NCBI RefSeq assembly: GCF_900172215.1
Contig: NZ_FWFP01000004.1
Span: forward strand, 248,001 to 312,000
Length of the DNA: 64,000 bases
Source of the DNA: Ruegeria meonggei
GTDB lineage: Bacteria; Pseudomonadota; Alphaproteobacteria; Rhodobacterales; Rhodobacteraceae
Reading direction: 5' to 3'
In this document: positions 46,711-57,440 of the stretch, piece by piece
Numbering within the stretch: the stretch's first letter is position 1
How the letters are laid out: each line of letters opens with the position of its first letter
Made by a program: the position numbers and the translations under genes
Notes under the pieces: model-generated
Seen by the model: the letters and a program-made list of their open reading frames with translations, nothing else
What the model was told of the DNA's origin: nothing
Database searches by the model: none

Positions 46711-47640
46711 ATGCTTGGAAAATCACAAAAAGCCGCCCATCTGGCCGAAGACATCACCGATTTCACGGTCGTTCAGGGGCGCTCGCTTTGGCAAGATGCG
46801 CGGATGCGTTTTGTTCGCAACAAAGCCGCTATGGCAAGTGTCTTCATTCTGGCGCTAATCATACTGTTCACCATTATTGGCCCGTACTTTGCCGTCTGGA
46901 GCAATGAAGAGATCGACTGGAATGTCATGGGCGACGTCCGCGGAATGGGGATGCCGTCGATCGAGACCGGCCACTATTTCGGCGTCGACGATCTGGGGCG
47001 TGACCTTTACAGCCGGGTCATTCAGGCAACGACCACGTCGCTGCTGGTGGGTCTGATCGGGGCTGCAACGGCCCTCATCGTGGGCACATGCTACGGTATA
47101 GCCGCCGGCTATATCGGTGGCAGGACCGACGGCATCATGATGCGTTTTGTCGACATCCTGCTGGCGATCCCGGCGACGCTGGTGATTATCCTGCTGCTGG
47201 TCGTCGCAGGCCGGTCGTTCTTTATGCTGTTCATCGCCCTTGGCGCAGTTGGGTGGCTGACTATGGCGCGCATCGTTCGGGGGCAGACCCTGACCCTGAA
47301 AAACCGAGAGTTCATCGAGGCAGCGCGCGCCGCTGGTGTCAGCGAATTTACCATAATGTACCGCCACATTCTGCCAAATCTGTTGGGGGTGGTTATCGTA
47401 TATGCCTCACTTCTGGTGCCTGAAATGATCCTGATGGAAAGCTTTATCTCTTTCCTCGGGCTTGGGATTTCGGAACCCTATACCTCGCTGGGCCGTCTGA
47501 TCGCCGAAGGTGCCGGTACGATGGGTTATGGCACCCTGTGGCAACTGATGTTTCCCCTGACACTCTACGTCGCGATCATCATCACCATGTTCTTCATCGG
47601 TGATGGCCTGCGCGATGCTCTGGACCCGAAGGATCGCTGA
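46711..47640 (+). CDS. oppC: Oligopeptide ABC transporter permease OppC
   Basis: 309 residues from ATG 46711. A cytoplasmic N-terminal stretch (GRSLWQDARMRFVRNKAAM) leads into six helices. HYFGVDDLGRDLYSRVIQAT and the coupling motif REFIEAARAAGVSEFTIMYRHILPN are present. Starts 10 bases after oppB. Confidence 0.94.
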   Translation: MLGKSQKAAHLAEDITDFTVVQGRSLWQDARMRFVRNKAAMASVFILALIILFTIIGPYFAVWSNEEIDWNVMGDVRGMGMPSIETGHYFGVDDLGRDLYSRVIQATTTSLLVGLIGAATALIVGTCYGIAAGYIGGRTDGIMMRFVDILLAIPATLVIILLLVVAGRSFFMLFIALGAVGWLTMARIVRGQTLTLKNREFIEAARAAGVSEFTIMYRHILPNLLGVVIVYASLLVPEMILMESFISFLGLGISEPYTSLGRLIAEGAGTMGYGTLWQLMFPLTLYVAIIITMFFIGDGLRDALDPKDR

Positions 47641-47641
47641 T

Positions 47642-49447
47642 ATGAGCCTGTTTTCCATTAAGGACCTGAGCGTCCGGTTCAACACTCCCGATGGTGTGGT
47701 CGAGGCCGTCAAGGGCATCAGCTTTGACATCAACCCGGGCGAATGCCTTGGCATCGTGGGTGAAAGCGGGTCGGGCAAAAGCCAGACCTTCATGGCCGCG
47801 ATGGGGCTTTTGCCGCCAGCGGGCCACGCCAGCGGGTCGGCCATGCTGAACGGCAAGGAAATCCTGAACCTGCCGGTCAACAAGCTGAACAAAATCCGTG
47901 GCGACGATGTCGGCATGATTTTTCAGGATCCGCTAACCGCACTGACACCACATCTGCGGATTGGTCAGCAAATGCGCGAGGTTCTGCAAGTTCATGAAGG
48001 ACTGCAGGGATCTGCGGCACGGGGGCGCTGTCTGGACTGGCTGAACCGGGTGCGCATCCCAGAGGCGGCGCGCCGTCTGGACCAATACCCGCACGAGCTG
48101 TCCGGCGGAATGCGCCAGCGTGTCATGATCGCGATGTCGATGCTGTGTAATCCCAAGCTATTGATCGCGGATGAACCAACGACGGCGCTGGATGTCACCG
48201 TACAAGCCGACATCCTGGATCTGATGGTGCGCTTGCAAAAAGACGAAGGCACCGCGATTGCCCTGATCACCCATGACATGGGTGTCGTTGCGCGGATGTG
48301 CGATCGCATTCAGGTCATGCGCATGGGCCAGTTTGTCGAGGCGGGCGAAACGCGCGACATCTTCCGCGCGCCGCAGCACGAATATACACGCACGCTGCTA
48401 GACGCGATGCCCCGTATCGATGCAGGTGACGCCCCAAAGGCCCTTGAAAAAGACGACGAACCGCTGCTGAAGGTCGACAATGTCCAGGTGCACTTCCCGA
48501 TCCACGTCTCGGGCGGGTTGTTTGGGCGAAAGGTTCCTTTGAAGGCGGTGGATGGGGTCAGTTTTGACATCCGGAAAGGTGAAACGCTGGGGGTCGTGGG
48601 CGAGTCTGGCTGTGGCAAGTCCACATTGGCGCGGGCCGTCTTGCAACTGATCGAGCCCAGCGGTGGCAATGTCAGCTGGCTGGGCCATCCGATTGTCGGG
48701 CTGAAGCGGGCCGAACTGAACAAGTACCGCAAAGACCTGCAGATCGTGTTCCAGGATCCGCTGGCAAGCCTTGATCCGCGGATGACGATCTCGGCCTCGA
48801 TTGCTGAGCCGCTGAAAACCTATCGCCCTGACCTGACCGAACGGGAACGCAAGGATATGGTCGCCGCGATGATGGAACGCGTGGGTCTGAACGCCAACAT
48901 GATCAACCGCTACCCGCATGAGCTGTCAGGCGGCCAGAACCAGAGGGTTGGCATTGCGCGCGCGATGATCAACAAGCCCAAGCTGATCATTTGTGACGAG
49001 GCGGTCTCGGCGCTGGACGTCTCGATTCAGGCGCAGATCGTTGAATTGCTACGTGAGTTACAGCAAGAATTCGGCCTGTCGATGATTTTCATCAGCCATG
49101 ACCTGTCCGTGGTGCGCGCCGTCTCGAACCGCATCATGGTTCTGTATCTGGGTCGGATTGTTGAATTGGGTGATGGCGAGGTGATCTGCTCGGACCCGAT
49201 CCATCCCTATACCAAGTCCCTGATCTCGGCGGTTCCGATCCCCGACCCCGATGTGGAGCGCAGCCGGCAGCGGCTCAAACTGCCGGGCGAGCTTCCATCA
49301 CCCATGGACCCCAAAGCCGCGTTGCGGTTTTTGCCCAGCCGGTTGTCTACCGGTGAGCACGATTACGTTCCACAGCTGAGCGAAGTGAAGCCGGACCATT
49401 TTGTCGCCGAACATGATCCGTTGGAAACGCTCATGGCCGGAACCTGA
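47642..49447 (+). CDS. Fused oligopeptide ABC transporter ATPase (OppD-OppF)
   Basis: 601 residues from ATG 47642, one base after oppC. Two complete NBDs are joined. The first has Walker A GESGSGKS near 40, signature ELSGGMRQR and [12 protein letters not shown]. The second begins near 290, with Walker [10 protein letters not shown], signature ELSGGQNQR and [12 protein letters not shown]. The C-terminus carries the [10 protein letters not shown] element of OppF. In E. coli these are two genes; fused forms are common in alphaproteobacteria. Drives import of peptides bound by OppA. Confidence 0.94.
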   Translation: MSLFSIKDLSVRFNTPDGVVEAVKGISFDINPGECLGIVGESGSGKSQTFMAAMGLLPPAGHASGSAMLNGKEILNLPVNKLNKIRGDDVGMIFQDPLTALTPHLRIGQQMREVLQVHEGLQGSAARGRCLDWLNRVRIPEAARRLDQYPHELSGGMRQRVMIAMSMLCNPKLLIADEPTTALDVTVQADILDLMVRLQKDEGTAIALITHDMGVVARMCDRIQVMRMGQFVEAGETRDIFRAPQHEYTRTLLDAMPRIDAGDAPKALEKDDEPLLKVDNVQVHFPIHVSGGLFGRKVPLKAVDGVSFDIRKGETLGVVGESGCGKSTLARAVLQLIEPSGGNVSWLGHPIVGLKRAELNKYRKDLQIVFQDPLASLDPRMTISASIAEPLKTYRPDLTERERKDMVAAMMERVGLNANMINRYPHELSGGQNQRVGIARAMINKPKLIICDEAVSALDVSIQAQIVELLRELQQEFGLSMIFISHDLSVVRAVSNRIMVLYLGRIVELGDGEVICSDPIHPYTKSLISAVPIPDPDVERSRQRLKLPGELPSPMDPKAALRFLPSRLSTGEHDYVPQLSEVKPDHFVAEHDPLETLMAGT

Positions 49448-49454
49448 TACCCGC

Positions 49455-49483
49455 GCCCCAAAGCCACCTTATGGTTTTGGGGC
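49455..49483 (+). terminator. Hairpin terminator of the opp operon
   Basis: GCCCCAAAGCC and GGTTTTGGGGC pair over 11 bp with one G-T wobble around a 7-base loop, 8 bases after the ATPase stop. The run that follows is TATTTCC. Confidence 0.75.
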
Positions 49484-49758
49484 TATTTCCACCAAACTCC
49501 CACATCGGTCAAACTCCGCTCATAACGCAGGACCAATAAGGGTGGTTTCGGCATCATTGCGCCTTAACCGAGGACAATGATACAGGGCTAAGCGGTGTAT
49601 ATCCCTTGTTCGTTTTGACTTCCCCACCCCCTGGTGGCACCATCCTTGCGGATTGAATCCGCACATCCCTTGGCGTTGATTGTTTGCGGCACAGGGCCTA
49701 ATAGAAAGCCCATCAAACACGATAAACGACCAGGTATTGTTTTAACTTGAGAGGTAAC

Positions 49759-50652
49759 ATGGCACGCAAGGTCACAAAGGCGATCTTCCCCGTTGCAGGG
49801 TTGGGTACCCGATTTCTGCCCGCCACCAAGTCGGTCCCCAAGGAAATCATGACCCTGGTTGATCGCCCGTTGGTGCAATATGCCATCGACGAAGCCCGCG
49901 CAGCCGGCATCACCGAGTTCATTTTTGTAACATCCCGTGGCAAGTCCGCGCTTGAAGATTATTTCGATCATAACCTCGTGCTGGAACAAGAGTTGAAATC
50001 CAAAGGCAAGGACGATCTTTTGGAAACTCTGAATGCAACCAATATGGAAAGCGGGGCGATTGCCTATATTCGCCAGCACAAAGCGCTGGGTTTGGGACAC
50101 GCGGTTTGGTGCGCCCGCCGTTTGATCGGAGATGAACCTTTTGCCGTGATGCTGCCCGATGACGTGATTGCCGCCGACAAACCATGCCTGCAGCAGATGA
50201 TCGAAGCCTATGAAGAAACCGGCGGCAATATGGTTGCGACCATGGAAGTTCCCTCAAACAAAACCAGTTCCTACGGCGTTTTGGACGTGGGTGAAAACGT
50301 CGGCACGGTGGTTCGTGCCAAGGGTATGGTCGAAAAGCCGAAACCCGATGAAGCGCCATCCAACCTTGCCGTCATTGGACGATACGTGCTTGGACCCTCT
50401 GTTCTGTACAATCTCAACCAAGCGAAGACGGGCAGTGGCGGTGAAATTCAACTGACCGACGCAATCGCCGAGGATATTTGCAACGGTGTGCCTGTTTTTG
50501 GTTACAAATTCGATGGTCAACGTTTCGACTGCGGCTCTAAATCCGGCTTCCTTCAAGCCACGGTTGCTTTTGCACTGGCACGGGATGACCTGCGCGACGA
50601 TCTGAATCAGTATCTGCAGGATTTGTACGCCACCGGTCAGGCAGCCCAATAA
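49759..50652 (+). CDS. galU: UTP-glucose-1-phosphate uridylyltransferase
   Basis: 297 residues from ATG 49759 with GAGAGGT 6 bases upstream; about 275 bases before it hold no other gene. Nucleotide-binding start FPVAGLGTRFLPATKSVPKEI (14-34), the catalytic Lys/Asp region VMLPDDVIA and GFGEKxK-like GMVEKPKPDEAPSN are typical of bacterial GalU. It makes UDP-glucose, the substrate of the Ugd enzyme encoded 4 kb away and a precursor of surface glycans. Confidence 0.95.
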   Translation: MARKVTKAIFPVAGLGTRFLPATKSVPKEIMTLVDRPLVQYAIDEARAAGITEFIFVTSRGKSALEDYFDHNLVLEQELKSKGKDDLLETLNATNMESGAIAYIRQHKALGLGHAVWCARRLIGDEPFAVMLPDDVIAADKPCLQQMIEAYEETGGNMVATMEVPSNKTSSYGVLDVGENVGTVVRAKGMVEKPKPDEAPSNLAVIGRYVLGPSVLYNLNQAKTGSGGEIQLTDAIAEDICNGVPVFGYKFDGQRFDCGSKSGFLQATVAFALARDDLRDDLNQYLQDLYATGQAAQ

Positions 50653-50684
50653 CCGCTCGGTCTTTCTATTGAAAACTACCCGCT

Positions 50685-50714
50685 CCGACCCTGGCATACA
50701 GGGTCGGTTTTTTT
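50685..50714 (+). terminator. Rho-independent terminator after galU
   Basis: CCGACCCTG-GCATA-CAGGGTCGG, a perfect 9-bp stem followed by seven T residues. A textbook intrinsic terminator 33 bases after the galU stop. Confidence 0.95.
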
Positions 50715-50864
50715 GCTCTAAGCTTTTGCCCAATGCTGAGGGTTAGGTCAAAGGGTTAGCAAATCATTGTGTGGGCGTTCGGCCCGGTCAGACAGGATTC
50801 ATGCACGTCACGGCACTGTGGCGCGCAATGAAATTGTCGGATCGACAGCCACAGGAGGACGCCC

Positions 50865-51521
50865 GTGTCACAAATCTCACCCCGATTGAACCTGCCGTTT
50901 CTGCAACCCTCACAGGCGCAGAAGCACGTCACCCATAACGAAGCTCTGCGCCAGCTGGACATGATTGTCCAACTAAGTGTCGCATCTGTGAATGCATCGA
51001 ACCCACCCGTCGCGCCTGATCAGGGAGAGACCCACGCGCTTGGCGCGGCCCCTATTGGGGATTGGGTGGGTCAGGCAGGTATGTTGGCAGCGTGGCTGGA
51101 CAATGCCTGGCATTTCGCCTCTCCCGACACAGGTTGGCGTGCCTGGGATGAAAGCGCGGGACAGATGAAGATCTGGGATGGCAGTGGCTGGATCGAACTC
51201 CCGATGGCCACGCAGAATCTGAACGGCGTCGGCGTAGCGACAGGGTATGATGCCACAAACCGTCTATCTGTTCGGTCCCCGGCAACTTTGCTCAGTCATG
51301 ACGGCACCGGGCATCAGGTTAAGATCAACAAGGCCGGCGCGAGCGACACGGCCTCTTTGCTGTTTCAGTCCAACTGGACTGGTCATGCCGAGATGGGGCT
51401 GTCCGGCAGTACGGCATTCTCAATCAAGGTCTCGCCGGATGGCGGGTCCTGGACCGAGGCGTTGGCCTTTGATCCTACGGACGGGACTGCAAGTGGCGCA
51501 GCTGTTCAAGCCAGCGCGTAG
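50865..51521 (+). CDS. DUF2793 protein, N-terminal part (frameshifted gene)
   Basis: 218 residues from GTG 50865 with AGGAGG about 6 bases upstream. Residues 1-100 are DUF2793: SPRLNLPFLQPSQAQKHVTHNEALRQLD, ASPDTGWRAWDESAGQMKIWDG. The domain is common in roseobacter prophage-like and gene-transfer-agent-related tail proteins. The frame stops at TAG 51519, but the family sequence goes on in another frame from about 51518, so the protein is probably cut by a one-base deletion or a sequencing error. Isolated among nucleotide-sugar genes with no other phage gene nearby. Confidence 0.75.
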   Translation: MSQISPRLNLPFLQPSQAQKHVTHNEALRQLDMIVQLSVASVNASNPPVAPDQGETHALGAAPIGDWVGQAGMLAAWLDNAWHFASPDTGWRAWDESAGQMKIWDGSGWIELPMATQNLNGVGVATGYDATNRLSVRSPATLLSHDGTGHQVKINKAGASDTASLLFQSNWTGHAEMGLSGSTAFSIKVSPDGGSWTEALAFDPTDGTASGAAVQASA

Positions 51522-51541
51522 ACACGACTGCCGGTCGGTTG

Positions 51542-51940
51542 ATGCGAGCTGATTTTGGCTATGGTCCGGGCAATCTGGTGGGGCCCGTATCCGAAAATTC
51601 AGGCGTTCCGACCGGCGCGGTGATTGAATCTGGAACCACGCCGAATGGTGATTACGTACGGTTCGCGGACGGGACCCAAATCTGTACCACGACCCTTGCG
51701 GCCACCGACTGCACCAATACCGAAGGCGCGCTGTTTGCAAGCAGCAGCTCGTCCTGGGACTATCCGATCGCATTTGCGTCGGGCACCTCGGTTACGGTCA
51801 GCGGTAGTGGCGGTGTGACTGGTCGGTTCGCCAGTTTCGACGCTCCGACCAATAGCCAGGTGACCTACAAAGTTCTGTCCACAGTCAATGACGCTGCGTT
51901 GCAGTCACCAACGGCCGCTGCGATCGGCCGCTGGTTCTGA
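51542..51940 (+). CDS. DUF2793-associated tail-fibre-like C-terminal part (downstream of frameshift)
   Basis: 132 residues from ATG 51542, but the coding sense already begins at about 51518 (TTAGRLMRADFGYGPGN). GAVIESGTTPNGDYVRFADGTQIC and a final AAIGRWF are typical of the C-terminal fibre-like domain that follows DUF2793. No good ribosome site precedes it, which supports it being the tail of the upstream gene rather than a separate gene. Joined, the product would be about 358 residues. Confidence 0.65.
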   Translation: MRADFGYGPGNLVGPVSENSGVPTGAVIESGTTPNGDYVRFADGTQICTTTLAATDCTNTEGALFASSSSSWDYPIAFASGTSVTVSGSGGVTGRFASFDAPTNSQVTYKVLSTVNDAALQSPTAAAIGRWF

Positions 51941-51948
51941 ACCTGATA

Positions 51949-51972
51949 CCGCCCGGGCCATTGCACGGGCGG
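51949..51972. terminator. Bidirectional hairpin between DUF2793 gene and fcl
   Basis: CCGCCCG and CGGGCGG pair over 7 bp with a 10-base loop, between the two convergent stop codons. Confidence 0.6.
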
Positions 51973-52950
51973 TTACTTTGCGCGAATGTCCGTGTCGGCC
52001 TGGTCCAGAAACCAAGCATAAGTCTCGCGAACACCGTCTTCTAGGCTGACCCCCGCGCGCCATCCCATATCGGCTAAACGAGACACATCCATCAACTTGC
52101 GCAGAGTGCCGTCCGGCTTGCTGGCATCTTGGGTAATGCGGCCTGTGAAACCAATTGTCTTGGCGACCAAAGCGGCAAGTTCCGCGATTGAGACATCCTC
52201 TCCACATCCTACATTGATATGGCTTAGCATCGGTTGGGTGTTCGCCTCATAAACGTCGCGCGGCAGGTCCAGTAGGAACAAGGACGCTTCGGCCATGTCT
52301 TCGACATGCAGGAATTCACGGCGCGGTTTGCCTGTGCCCCAGATCACCACCTCGTCCACACCATCGCGCTGAGCTTCGTGGAACCTACGGATCAATGCGG
52401 GCAGGACGTGGCTGTTTTCGGGGTGGAAATTGTCGCCCGGCCCATACAGGTTGGTTGGCATCACCGAGCGGTAATCAACCCCGTGCTGACGATTGTAGCT
52501 TTCACAAAGTTTGATACCTGCAATCTTGGCTACGGCATAGGGTTCGTTGGTGGGCTCCAATATACCGGTTAGCAAGGCATCCTCGCGCATGGGTTGCGGA
52601 ACCGCGCGCGGATAAATGCACGAACTGCCCAATTGCAGCAGGTGTTTGACGCCCGCGTCAAATGCCTGATGGATAACATTGCATTCGATCATCAGGTTTT
52701 TGTAAATGAAATCTGCTGGGTAGGTGTTATTCGCGTGAATACCACCCACTTTAGCAGCGGCCAGAATGACCACATCGGGACGCTCGACCTGCATGAATGC
52801 GCGGACAGCTGCCTGATCGGTAAGGTCCAACTCAGAGTGCGTGCGAGTTAACAGTTCAAGCGCTTCGCCCGCAGCTTGTCGATCTTTCAGGCGGCGCAGG
52901 ATAGCACCGCCAACCATGCCACGATGCCCGGCAACGTAGATCTTACGCAT
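51973..52950 (-). CDS. fcl: GDP-L-fucose synthase
   Basis: 325 residues from ATG 52950 with GGAGAG 6 bases upstream. Short-chain dehydrogenase fold of the epimerase type: [14 protein letters not shown] nucleotide loop at the N-terminus, [16 protein letters not shown] and the catalytic Tyr-x3-Lys in YAVAKIAG. Converts GDP-4-keto-6-deoxymannose, made by the Gmd enzyme encoded just upstream, to GDP-L-fucose. Ten bases separate it from gmd on the same strand. Confidence 0.94.
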   Translation of the reverse strand: MRKIYVAGHRGMVGGAILRRLKDRQAAGEALELLTRTHSELDLTDQAAVRAFMQVERPDVVILAAAKVGGIHANNTYPADFIYKNLMIECNVIHQAFDAGVKHLLQLGSSCIYPRAVPQPMREDALLTGILEPTNEPYAVAKIAGIKLCESYNRQHGVDYRSVMPTNLYGPGDNFHPENSHVLPALIRRFHEAQRDGVDEVVIWGTGKPRREFLHVEDMAEASLFLLDLPRDVYEANTQPMLSHINVGCGEDVSIAELAALVAKTIGFTGRITQDASKPDGTLRKLMDVSRLADMGWRAGVSLEDGVRETYAWFLDQADTDIRAK

Positions 52951-52960
52951 GTCGCTCTCC

Positions 52961-54085
52961 TCAGCCGTTTTCAAGGCTCACCGGCAAATCAAAACCATGC
53001 TCTTTAAGCAGCGCATGACGTTTTGCCGTTTTCAGGTCATCCTGCACCATCTCGGCGCACATTTCCTGTACGGTCAACTCCGGCTCCCAGCCCAGTTTGT
53101 TTTTGGCATTCGAAGGATCACCAAGCAGTGTTTCTACCTCGGCCGGGCGGAAGTATTGCGGGTCGATGCGCATAACGACATCGCCGGGCTTCAACGCTGG
53201 CGCATTGTCACCTTCGATGGATTTAACTGTTGCGACCTCGTCTACACCTTCACCGGAAAACTCTACGGTTACACCCAGCTCAGCTGCCGACCATTCGATG
53301 AACTGGCGCACCGAATACTGTACCCCTGTTGCAATCACAAAGTCTTCGGGAGTGTCCTGCTGCAACATAAGCCACTGCATGCGTACGTAGTCTTTCGCAT
53401 GACCCCAGTCCCGCAGGCTGTCGATATTGCCCATATACAGACAATCTTCGAGGCCCTGCGCAATGTTGGCTAGTCCGCGGGTGATCTTGCGAGTCACAAA
53501 GGTTTCGCCGCGGCGCGGGCTTTCGTGATTAAACAGGATGCCGTTGCAGGCATACATGCCATAAGCCTCACGGTAGTTTACTGTGATCCAGTACGAATAC
53601 AGCTTGGCAACCGCATAAGGTGAACGCGGGTAAAACGGTGTGGTTTCGCGCTGAGGGATCTCCTGGACCAACCCATACAGCTCGGACGTGGAGGCCTGAT
53701 AGAAGCGTGTCTTTTTCTCCAACCCTAGGAAACGGATAGCTTCCAACAGCCGCAAAGAACCAAGCGCATCCACATCGGCCGTATACTCGGGGGATTCGAA
53801 GCTGACGGCCACATGTGACTGCGCCCCGAGGTTATAGACTTCGTCCGGCTGCACTTCCTGAATGATTCGAGTCAGGTTCGATGTATCGCTAAGGTCGCCG
53901 TAATGCAGATGCAGTTTCGGATTGGGCTCATGCGGATCTTGGTAAATATGGTCAATCCGCTGCGTGTTGAAAGAGGACGCACGTCGCTTAATGCCGTGCA
54001 CTTCGTAGCCTTTTTCAAGTAAAAACTCGGCCAGGTAAGATCCGTCCTGTCCGGTAATCCCAGTAATAATTGCCTTTTTTGTCAT
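52961..54085 (-). CDS. gmd: GDP-mannose 4,6-dehydratase
   Basis: 374 residues from ATG 54085. Starts [25 protein letters not shown]. Catalytic Thr/Glu in ASTSELYG, and Tyr-x3-Lys in [30 protein letters not shown] is a Gmd hallmark. Makes GDP-4-keto-6-deoxymannose for fucose or related deoxysugars. First gene of the gmd-fcl pair and divergent from ugd; the 158-base gap between them must hold both promoters. Confidence 0.95.
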   Translation of the reverse strand: MTKKAIITGITGQDGSYLAEFLLEKGYEVHGIKRRASSFNTQRIDHIYQDPHEPNPKLHLHYGDLSDTSNLTRIIQEVQPDEVYNLGAQSHVAVSFESPEYTADVDALGSLRLLEAIRFLGLEKKTRFYQASTSELYGLVQEIPQRETTPFYPRSPYAVAKLYSYWITVNYREAYGMYACNGILFNHESPRRGETFVTRKITRGLANIAQGLEDCLYMGNIDSLRDWGHAKDYVRMQWLMLQQDTPEDFVIATGVQYSVRQFIEWSAAELGVTVEFSGEGVDEVATVKSIEGDNAPALKPGDVVMRIDPQYFRPAEVETLLGDPSNAKNKLGWEPELTVQEMCAEMVQDDLKTAKRHALLKEHGFDLPVSLENG

Positions 54086-54243
54086 CGCTTTTGTCCCACG
54101 CAACCCAATTTGCTCTATCGTCGCCCAAAAACAGCAAGAAGTTCCGAATTGCAACCCAAGGCACGGCACAACCATTGAAACCGGCGGAAGTTTCCTGAAT
54201 GTATGCCTGTTAAGAACGGTAATTGGTCGAAAAGGATTTGAGT

Positions 54244-55548
54244 ATGCGTATTGCGATGATTGGCACCGGCTATGTGGGTCTGGTGTCAGGCGTGTGTTTT
54301 TCCGATTTTGGCCATGACGTAATCTGCGTCGACAAAGCCGAAGAGAAAATCCGGACTTTGCAGGCTGGCCAGATCCCGATCTACGAACCCGGGCTTGATG
54401 TTCTAATGGCCAAGAACGTGGCTGCGGGCCGCCTGAGCTTTACCACCGATCTCGCAACGGCTGTCGACGGCGCGGATGCTGTATTTATTGCAGTCGGCAC
54501 GCCCACCCGGCGCGGTGACGGGCACGCGGACCTGACCTATGTGATGGCCGCCGCGGAAGAAATCGCACAGGCGGTCACCGCCTATACGGTGATCGTAACA
54601 AAATCGACCGTGCCGGTTGGAACCAATCGCAAAGTGCACGCGGTCGTTTCAGCCACCAACCCAAGCGCTGCGTTCGACGTAGCCTCAAACCCCGAGTTTC
54701 TGCGCGAAGGCGCGGCGATAGATGATTTCATGCGCCCTGATCGGGTTGTGGTCGGAGTGGAAAACGACCGCGCAGCTGATGTCATGGCCGAGATTTATCG
54801 CCCTCTCTATTTGCGGGACTTTCCAATCCTGACTACCGATCTGGAAAGTGCCGAGATGATCAAATACGCGGCGAATGCGTTTCTGGCGACCAAGATCACC
54901 TTTATCAACGAGATTGCAGGGCTGTGCGAACGTGCAGGCGGCGACGTTAAAGAAGTGGCACGCGGGATTGGTCTGGATGGTCGGATCGGCAACAAGTTCC
55001 TGCATGCCGGCCCCGGCTATGGTGGGTCATGCTTTCCCAAGGACACCGCAGCGCTGGCGCGGATCGGGCAGGAACATGCGCATCCGATGCAAATCACTGA
55101 AACCGTCATTCGCGTCAATGACGGAGTCAAAAAGCGCATGATCGAGAAGATCCGCGAGGCCTGTGATGACAGTTTCAACGGCAAGACCATCGCGATCCTC
55201 GGCGTGACGTTCAAACCCAATACCGACGACATACGTGACGCGCCCTCTCTGACCATCGTCCCAGCGTTGATCGGCAGCGGTGCCAAGGTGCGCGTCGTGG
55301 ATCCGCAGGGCAGGACCGAGGGCGAAGCGCTTTTGCCCGGCGTCGACTGGGTGTCTGATCCGTATGAGGCCGTAAAAGACGCGGACGCGGTTGTCCTGCT
55401 GACCGAATGGAATGAGTTCCGCGCGTTAAACCTGGCTGATCTGGCCAATGCGATGGCCCATCCACGCATGGTAGATCTGCGCAACATCTATTCTGCGAGG
55501 GCCGTGTTGAAATCAGGGTTTGACTCTTATGTCGGGGTGGGACGCTGA
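54244..55548 (+). CDS. ugd: UDP-glucose 6-dehydrogenase
   Basis: 434 residues from ATG 54244 with AAGGA upstream. NAD site [19 protein letters not shown] at the N-terminus, SNPEFLREG, and the catalytic Cys in [11 protein letters not shown]-terminal NADP-like domain with [15 protein letters not shown]. Oxidises UDP-glucose from the GalU reaction to UDP-glucuronate for capsule, exopolysaccharide or LPS. Confidence 0.95.
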   Translation: MRIAMIGTGYVGLVSGVCFSDFGHDVICVDKAEEKIRTLQAGQIPIYEPGLDVLMAKNVAAGRLSFTTDLATAVDGADAVFIAVGTPTRRGDGHADLTYVMAAAEEIAQAVTAYTVIVTKSTVPVGTNRKVHAVVSATNPSAAFDVASNPEFLREGAAIDDFMRPDRVVVGVENDRAADVMAEIYRPLYLRDFPILTTDLESAEMIKYAANAFLATKITFINEIAGLCERAGGDVKEVARGIGLDGRIGNKFLHAGPGYGGSCFPKDTAALARIGQEHAHPMQITETVIRVNDGVKKRMIEKIREACDDSFNGKTIAILGVTFKPNTDDIRDAPSLTIVPALIGSGAKVRVVDPQGRTEGEALLPGVDWVSDPYEAVKDADAVVLLTEWNEFRALNLADLANAMAHPRMVDLRNIYSARAVLKSGFDSYVGVGR

Positions 55549-55561
55549 CTTCGACGACCGC

Positions 55562-56446
55562 TCAGGTCGCCGCGTACAAGGGTACTGAATCCTGTGCGCC
55601 GTCGGCCAGCGCCTTGCTTTGATCTCGACGGACCTGTTCGTAAAGGGCCAGAGCCTGCTCTGAGAATAGCGCACGCGGCGGTTCGACATGCACAAAGTTT
55701 GATTGCCCATCCTGCCCCCGGGCCAACAGCGCATAGTCGCGATCTGCAACCAGCTGTTTGGCATTGGGGTTCAGATATCGGATCGCCAGTCCGATCCTGC
55801 GGGCATCCGACCGGTTCGGACCCGAGCCGTGAATCGTCAGCCCGTGATGCAGCGACATTTGCCCCGGCGCCAGTTCGATGTGGGTCTTGTCCTGTTCCGC
55901 CACTTCTACGGCGATCTCTTGCCCGCGCGACAGCAGATTGGTCTCGGAATATGTATCGGTATGCGGCAGGATCGGGTTTTTGTGGCTGGCCTGTACAAAA
56001 TCCATGCACCCGCTTTCGACCGTGGCCGGGGATAGGGCGATCCAGGCTGTGACTTGATCCGGCGTCTCTCCCATTCCCCAATAGGTTAGGTCCTGATGCA
56101 TCCCGACGGTGTGGGTCGTGCGGGCCTCTTTGATGAAAAACTCGGCCGACCAGACCATGATATCTGGCCCCAGGATGCCTTGGACCACGTCCAGCACCCG
56201 CGGATCCAAGGAAATCCGCGCCGCCAGAGGAATCACCAGATGCGCATTTACACGTTTGTATGTGTTCAGTGGCAGGGGCAGGTCGGCAGCCAGCCAATCC
56301 CGTTCAATCTGTTCCAACTCAGACCGGAACCCTGCGGCTTCGTCTTGAGAAAACACGGACAACGGCGTGAGAAACCCGTCCACCCAATATCGGTCTCTCT
56401 GGTCGGTTGTCAGAACCGAGCCGGGCATAGTATCTGCTTGCGACAT
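55562..56446 (-). CDS. Phytanoyl-CoA dioxygenase family protein
   Basis: 294 residues. Fe(II)/2-oxoglutarate fold: first ligands His-x-Asp in VGMHQDLTYWG, third His in LTIHGSGPNRSDARRIGLAIRY with the 2-oxoglutarate-binding Arg after it. The family hydroxylates small molecules or lipids; substrate unknown. Divergent from a LysR gene 103 bases away, which probably controls it. Convergent with ugd, 13 bases apart. Confidence 0.85.
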   Translation of the reverse strand: MSQADTMPGSVLTTDQRDRYWVDGFLTPLSVFSQDEAAGFRSELEQIERDWLAADLPLPLNTYKRVNAHLVIPLAARISLDPRVLDVVQGILGPDIMVWSAEFFIKEARTTHTVGMHQDLTYWGMGETPDQVTAWIALSPATVESGCMDFVQASHKNPILPHTDTYSETNLLSRGQEIAVEVAEQDKTHIELAPGQMSLHHGLTIHGSGPNRSDARRIGLAIRYLNPNAKQLVADRDYALLARGQDGQSNFVHVEPPRALFSEQALALYEQVRRDQSKALADGAQDSVPLYAAT

Positions 56447-56525
56447 TGGACACTCCGGTGATGCTTGCCCTGTCAGGGTAATGCAGGCTGTCTATTCGTC
56501 AGAACACAACCTCTTGCCCGTTAGA

Positions 56526-56540
56526 CTAAGTTAAGCTTAG
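56526..56540. promoter_or_regulatory. Probable LysR-type operator
   Basis: CTAAG-TTAAG-CTTAG, a dyad with a 5-base centre that ends 9 bases before the LysR ATG, in the gap shared with the dioxygenase gene. Fits autoregulation plus control of the divergent gene. Binding is inferred. Confidence 0.5.
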
Positions 56541-56549
56541 CCTGTTCTC

Positions 56550-57440
56550 ATGTCGTCCCGTATCCCATCACTCAACTGGCTACGCGTGTTCGAGGCTGCC
56601 GCTCGAACCGAAAGCTTCGCCCGGGCTGCCACGCAACTGAACATGTCCGCCGCCGCTGTCAGCCAGCAGGTCAGGGCGCTGGAAACTCGGTTGGGTACAC
56701 CGTTGTTTCACCGTCACGCCCATGCGGTAACCCTGACCGAAACCGGCCGCGCCTATCTTCCTTCAGTCCAACAATCGCTTTTGATGCTGGAAACCGCCAC
56801 CACCGGGCTGTTTGGTGAGACGCGGGAACAGCGGCTTTACGTGCAATCGGTGTTGTTGTTTGCACATGGGGTACTTGCGGGTGGGCTGCCGGCGTTTCAG
56901 CAGGCCCATCCGCAGGTCAACCTGTCTATGTCCACCGGCAATCTGGTTTCAGATTTCGCCAACCGGTTTACGGATCTGCAAATTGTGTTTGGCAACCCTA
57001 CGCTTTACGGCACCGAAGGGGATGAGTTGCTGACAGAGCGATTGTACCCCGTGGCCCCATCGGAAATCGCCGCACAAATACGCCAGCCACAGGATCTGTT
57101 CAACTTTCCACTGATCGAGGTTTCAACCCATCGCGCAAGCTGGCCGCATCTGTTCGAAACCCTGCGCCTTCCACCAGGACGGGCGCGCTATTTCTTCGCC
57201 GACAATTCCCTGATGGCGGCTGAACTGTCCGCCAGTGGAGGCGGCGTCGTGCTGGCCCGGGCTCCGGCGTCAGACCGTATCATGACCCTGTCTGGCCTTG
57301 TCCCCTGTTTGCCGGGGATAGAGGTCGCGGGGCAAGAAGCCTATCACCTGATCTACCCGTCCCGCGCGGCACTGCGTCCGCCTGCCCGGGCCTTTCGCGA
57401 CTGGCTGTTGGATTACAGTGCCGCGGTCCAGACCCGGTAA
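56550..57440 (+). CDS. LysR-family transcriptional regulator (GcvA-like)
   Basis: 296 residues. N-terminal helix-turn-helix IPSLNWLRVFEAAARTESFARAA followed by SAAAVSQQVRALETRLGTPLF, the GcvA/AmpR subgroup form. The effector domain follows from about 90. Divergent from the dioxygenase gene, its likely target. Its 3' end overlaps the tail of the next, convergent gene by 28 bases. Confidence 0.9.
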   Translation: MSSRIPSLNWLRVFEAAARTESFARAATQLNMSAAAVSQQVRALETRLGTPLFHRHAHAVTLTETGRAYLPSVQQSLLMLETATTGLFGETREQRLYVQSVLLFAHGVLAGGLPAFQQAHPQVNLSMSTGNLVSDFANRFTDLQIVFGNPTLYGTEGDELLTERLYPVAPSEIAAQIRQPQDLFNFPLIEVSTHRASWPHLFETLRLPPGRARYFFADNSLMAAELSASGGGVVLARAPASDRIMTLSGLVPCLPGIEVAGQEAYHLIYPSRAALRPPARAFRDWLLDYSAAVQTR

